Shown here piece by piece: positions 15,896 through 16,330 of a DNA stretch of 16,330 nt. A model generated the notes under the pieces. The model had not been told where the DNA came from, made no database searches, and saw only the letters and a program-made list of their open reading frames with translations. How positions within the stretch are numbered: the stretch's first letter is position 1; each line of letters opens with the position of its first letter. Where the stretch lies: contig NZ_JACXJG010000011.1 in NCBI RefSeq assembly GCF_014904065.1, forward strand, positions 43,177 through 59,506, in the 5' to 3' direction. The translations under genes and the position numbers were made by a program. The stretch comes from Gulosibacter sediminis (GTDB lineage: Bacteria; Actinomycetota; Actinomycetes; Actinomycetales; Microbacteriaceae).

Positions 15896-16129
15896 TCACC
15901 TCCCGTCGAGCGGGGAGGTCTGAGTGCCGTCGCGTTGCTGCTCGATCCAGACACGTACGTCGGAGACAGCAAACTTCAGGTGTTTTCCGAAACGGTACGC
16001 GGGCGGGCCGAGGCCGCGGGTACGCCAGTCGTAGATCGTCGAGACGGGGATGCCCAAATACGTGGCCAGCTCGCCGACATCGATCAGAGGCTCCAGGCCC
16101 CACGGGGTGGGTTGTGCTTCGGTGTCCAT
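15896..16129 (-). CDS. xis: Excisionase-like HTH protein (recombination directionality factor candidate)
   Basis: A 77-aa protein with a MerR/excisionase-type HTH: LIDVGELATYLGIPVSTIYD (about 14-33), the wing WRTRGLGPPAYRFGKHLKF, and the closing helix VSDVRVWIEQQ. In actinobacterial integrative elements such genes directly precede the integrase and steer it toward excision, bending DNA at the attachment site. Position next to the tRNA and the integrase supports this. The ATG at 16129 lacks a good ribosome site; an in-frame ATG at 16153 would add eight residues and is possible. The stop lies four bases before the integrase ATG, and the integrase ribosome site is inside the end of this gene. 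Confidence 0.8.
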   Translation of the reverse strand: MDTEAQPTPWGLEPLIDVGELATYLGIPVSTIYDWRTRGLGPPAYRFGKHLKFAVSDVRVWIEQQRDGTQTSPLDGR

Positions 16130-16271
16130 AACGAACAGGTGCACCGCGCGCATCGCAGCTGACCGTACACAACCGGGGCAGAAAGGGCCCTGCCGGGCGG
16201 CTACCCCCCGAGTGCCCCCTCGGCGTGTCAAAAAGACGGGTTTGTGATGACCGGATCAAATCTCACCTACG

Positions 16272-16309
16272 AAAAAATCGCGGAAACCGTTGAGTTTCCG
16301 CGATTTTTT
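16272..16309. terminator. Symmetric 16-bp hairpin terminator downstream of the tRNA
   Basis: AAAAAATCGCGGAAAC (16272..16287) and GTTTCCGCGATTTTTT (16294..16309) pair perfectly over 16 bases around a six-base loop. A GC core flanked by A6 and T6 makes it a working intrinsic terminator in either direction. It begins at the CCA end of the minus-strand tRNA and most likely ends that transcript. Confidence 0.85.
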
Positions 16310-16330
16310 GGTCGGGCTGACAGGATTTGA
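16309..16330 (-). tRNA. 3' end of a tRNA gene (probably tRNA-Pro), partial; likely attachment site
   Basis: Read on the minus strand, the last 22 bases give the end of a T-loop (TCAAAT), the 3' strand of the T-stem (CCTGT), a seven-base acceptor strand CAGCCCG, discriminator A and encoded CCA. The order and lengths fit a tRNA 3' end exactly. The acceptor sequence resembles actinobacterial tRNA-Pro as I remember it, but the anticodon is outside the window. The integrase operon starts about 180 bases away, the usual arrangement for an island inserted at a tRNA 3' end. Confidence 0.75.

Noticed and set aside
16226..16231. TTGACA on the minus strand as the -35 box of the xis-int promoter
   Set aside because: No acceptable -10 box lies 16 to 18 bases downstream; the spacing region is a G-run.
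1..16330. CRISPR array or transposase gene
   Set aside because: No regularly spaced repeats and no DDE or serine transposase motifs were seen; the only recombinase is the tyrosine integrase.

Overview
The window is high-GC DNA with GTG starts, strong GGAGG-type ribosome binding sites and short or overlapping gene junctions. This suggests an actinobacterium; a Microbacteriaceae-like host is my inference. No core housekeeping gene is visible. The content reads as the integrase-proximal half of a genomic island.

Layout, left to right. 1..147 (minus) is the 5' part of an AbiEi-like antitoxin gene cut by the window edge. 148..488 is a divergent intergenic region. 489..2367 (plus) is a two-gene operon: an unrecognised 240-aa protein and a fused XRE-repressor/ImmA-type metallopeptidase. 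It converges on a long minus-strand operon, 13717 down to 2445, with six genes in this order of transcription: an orphan 197-aa protein, a Swt1-type HEPN protein, a PLD-SNF2 helicase fusion, a 1075-aa N6-adenine DNA methyltransferase, a McrB-like AAA+ NTPase and a McrC-like nuclease. Upstream lie a 61-aa excisionase-family HTH regulator (13800..13985, minus) and a degenerate stretch (14100..14700) with gene remnants. The right end carries integrase (14710..15891) and a small excisionase-like gene (15896..16129). Last come a 16-bp symmetric hairpin terminator and the 3' end of a tRNA gene (probably tRNA-Pro, minus), which is the likely integration site.

How the genes may work together. The methyltransferase would mark host DNA. 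The PLD-SNF2 protein could translocate on and perhaps nick unmarked DNA. McrB/McrC adds a nucleotide-driven translocase and PD-(D/E)xK nuclease. The HEPN protein, which has an intact RNase-type Rx4H motif, could be an RNA-cleaving effector. The parts recall DISARM (methylase, SNF2 helicase, PLD) and BREX (PglX-like methylase), but the hallmark genes of either system (PglZ, BrxL, DrmA, DrmB) are absent, and a complete McrBC module is joined on. I regard the six-gene operon as a candidate undescribed or poorly described composite anti-phage system. An inverted repeat in its promoter region shares its half-site with the DNA upstream of the HTH regulator, so the system may be locally controlled.
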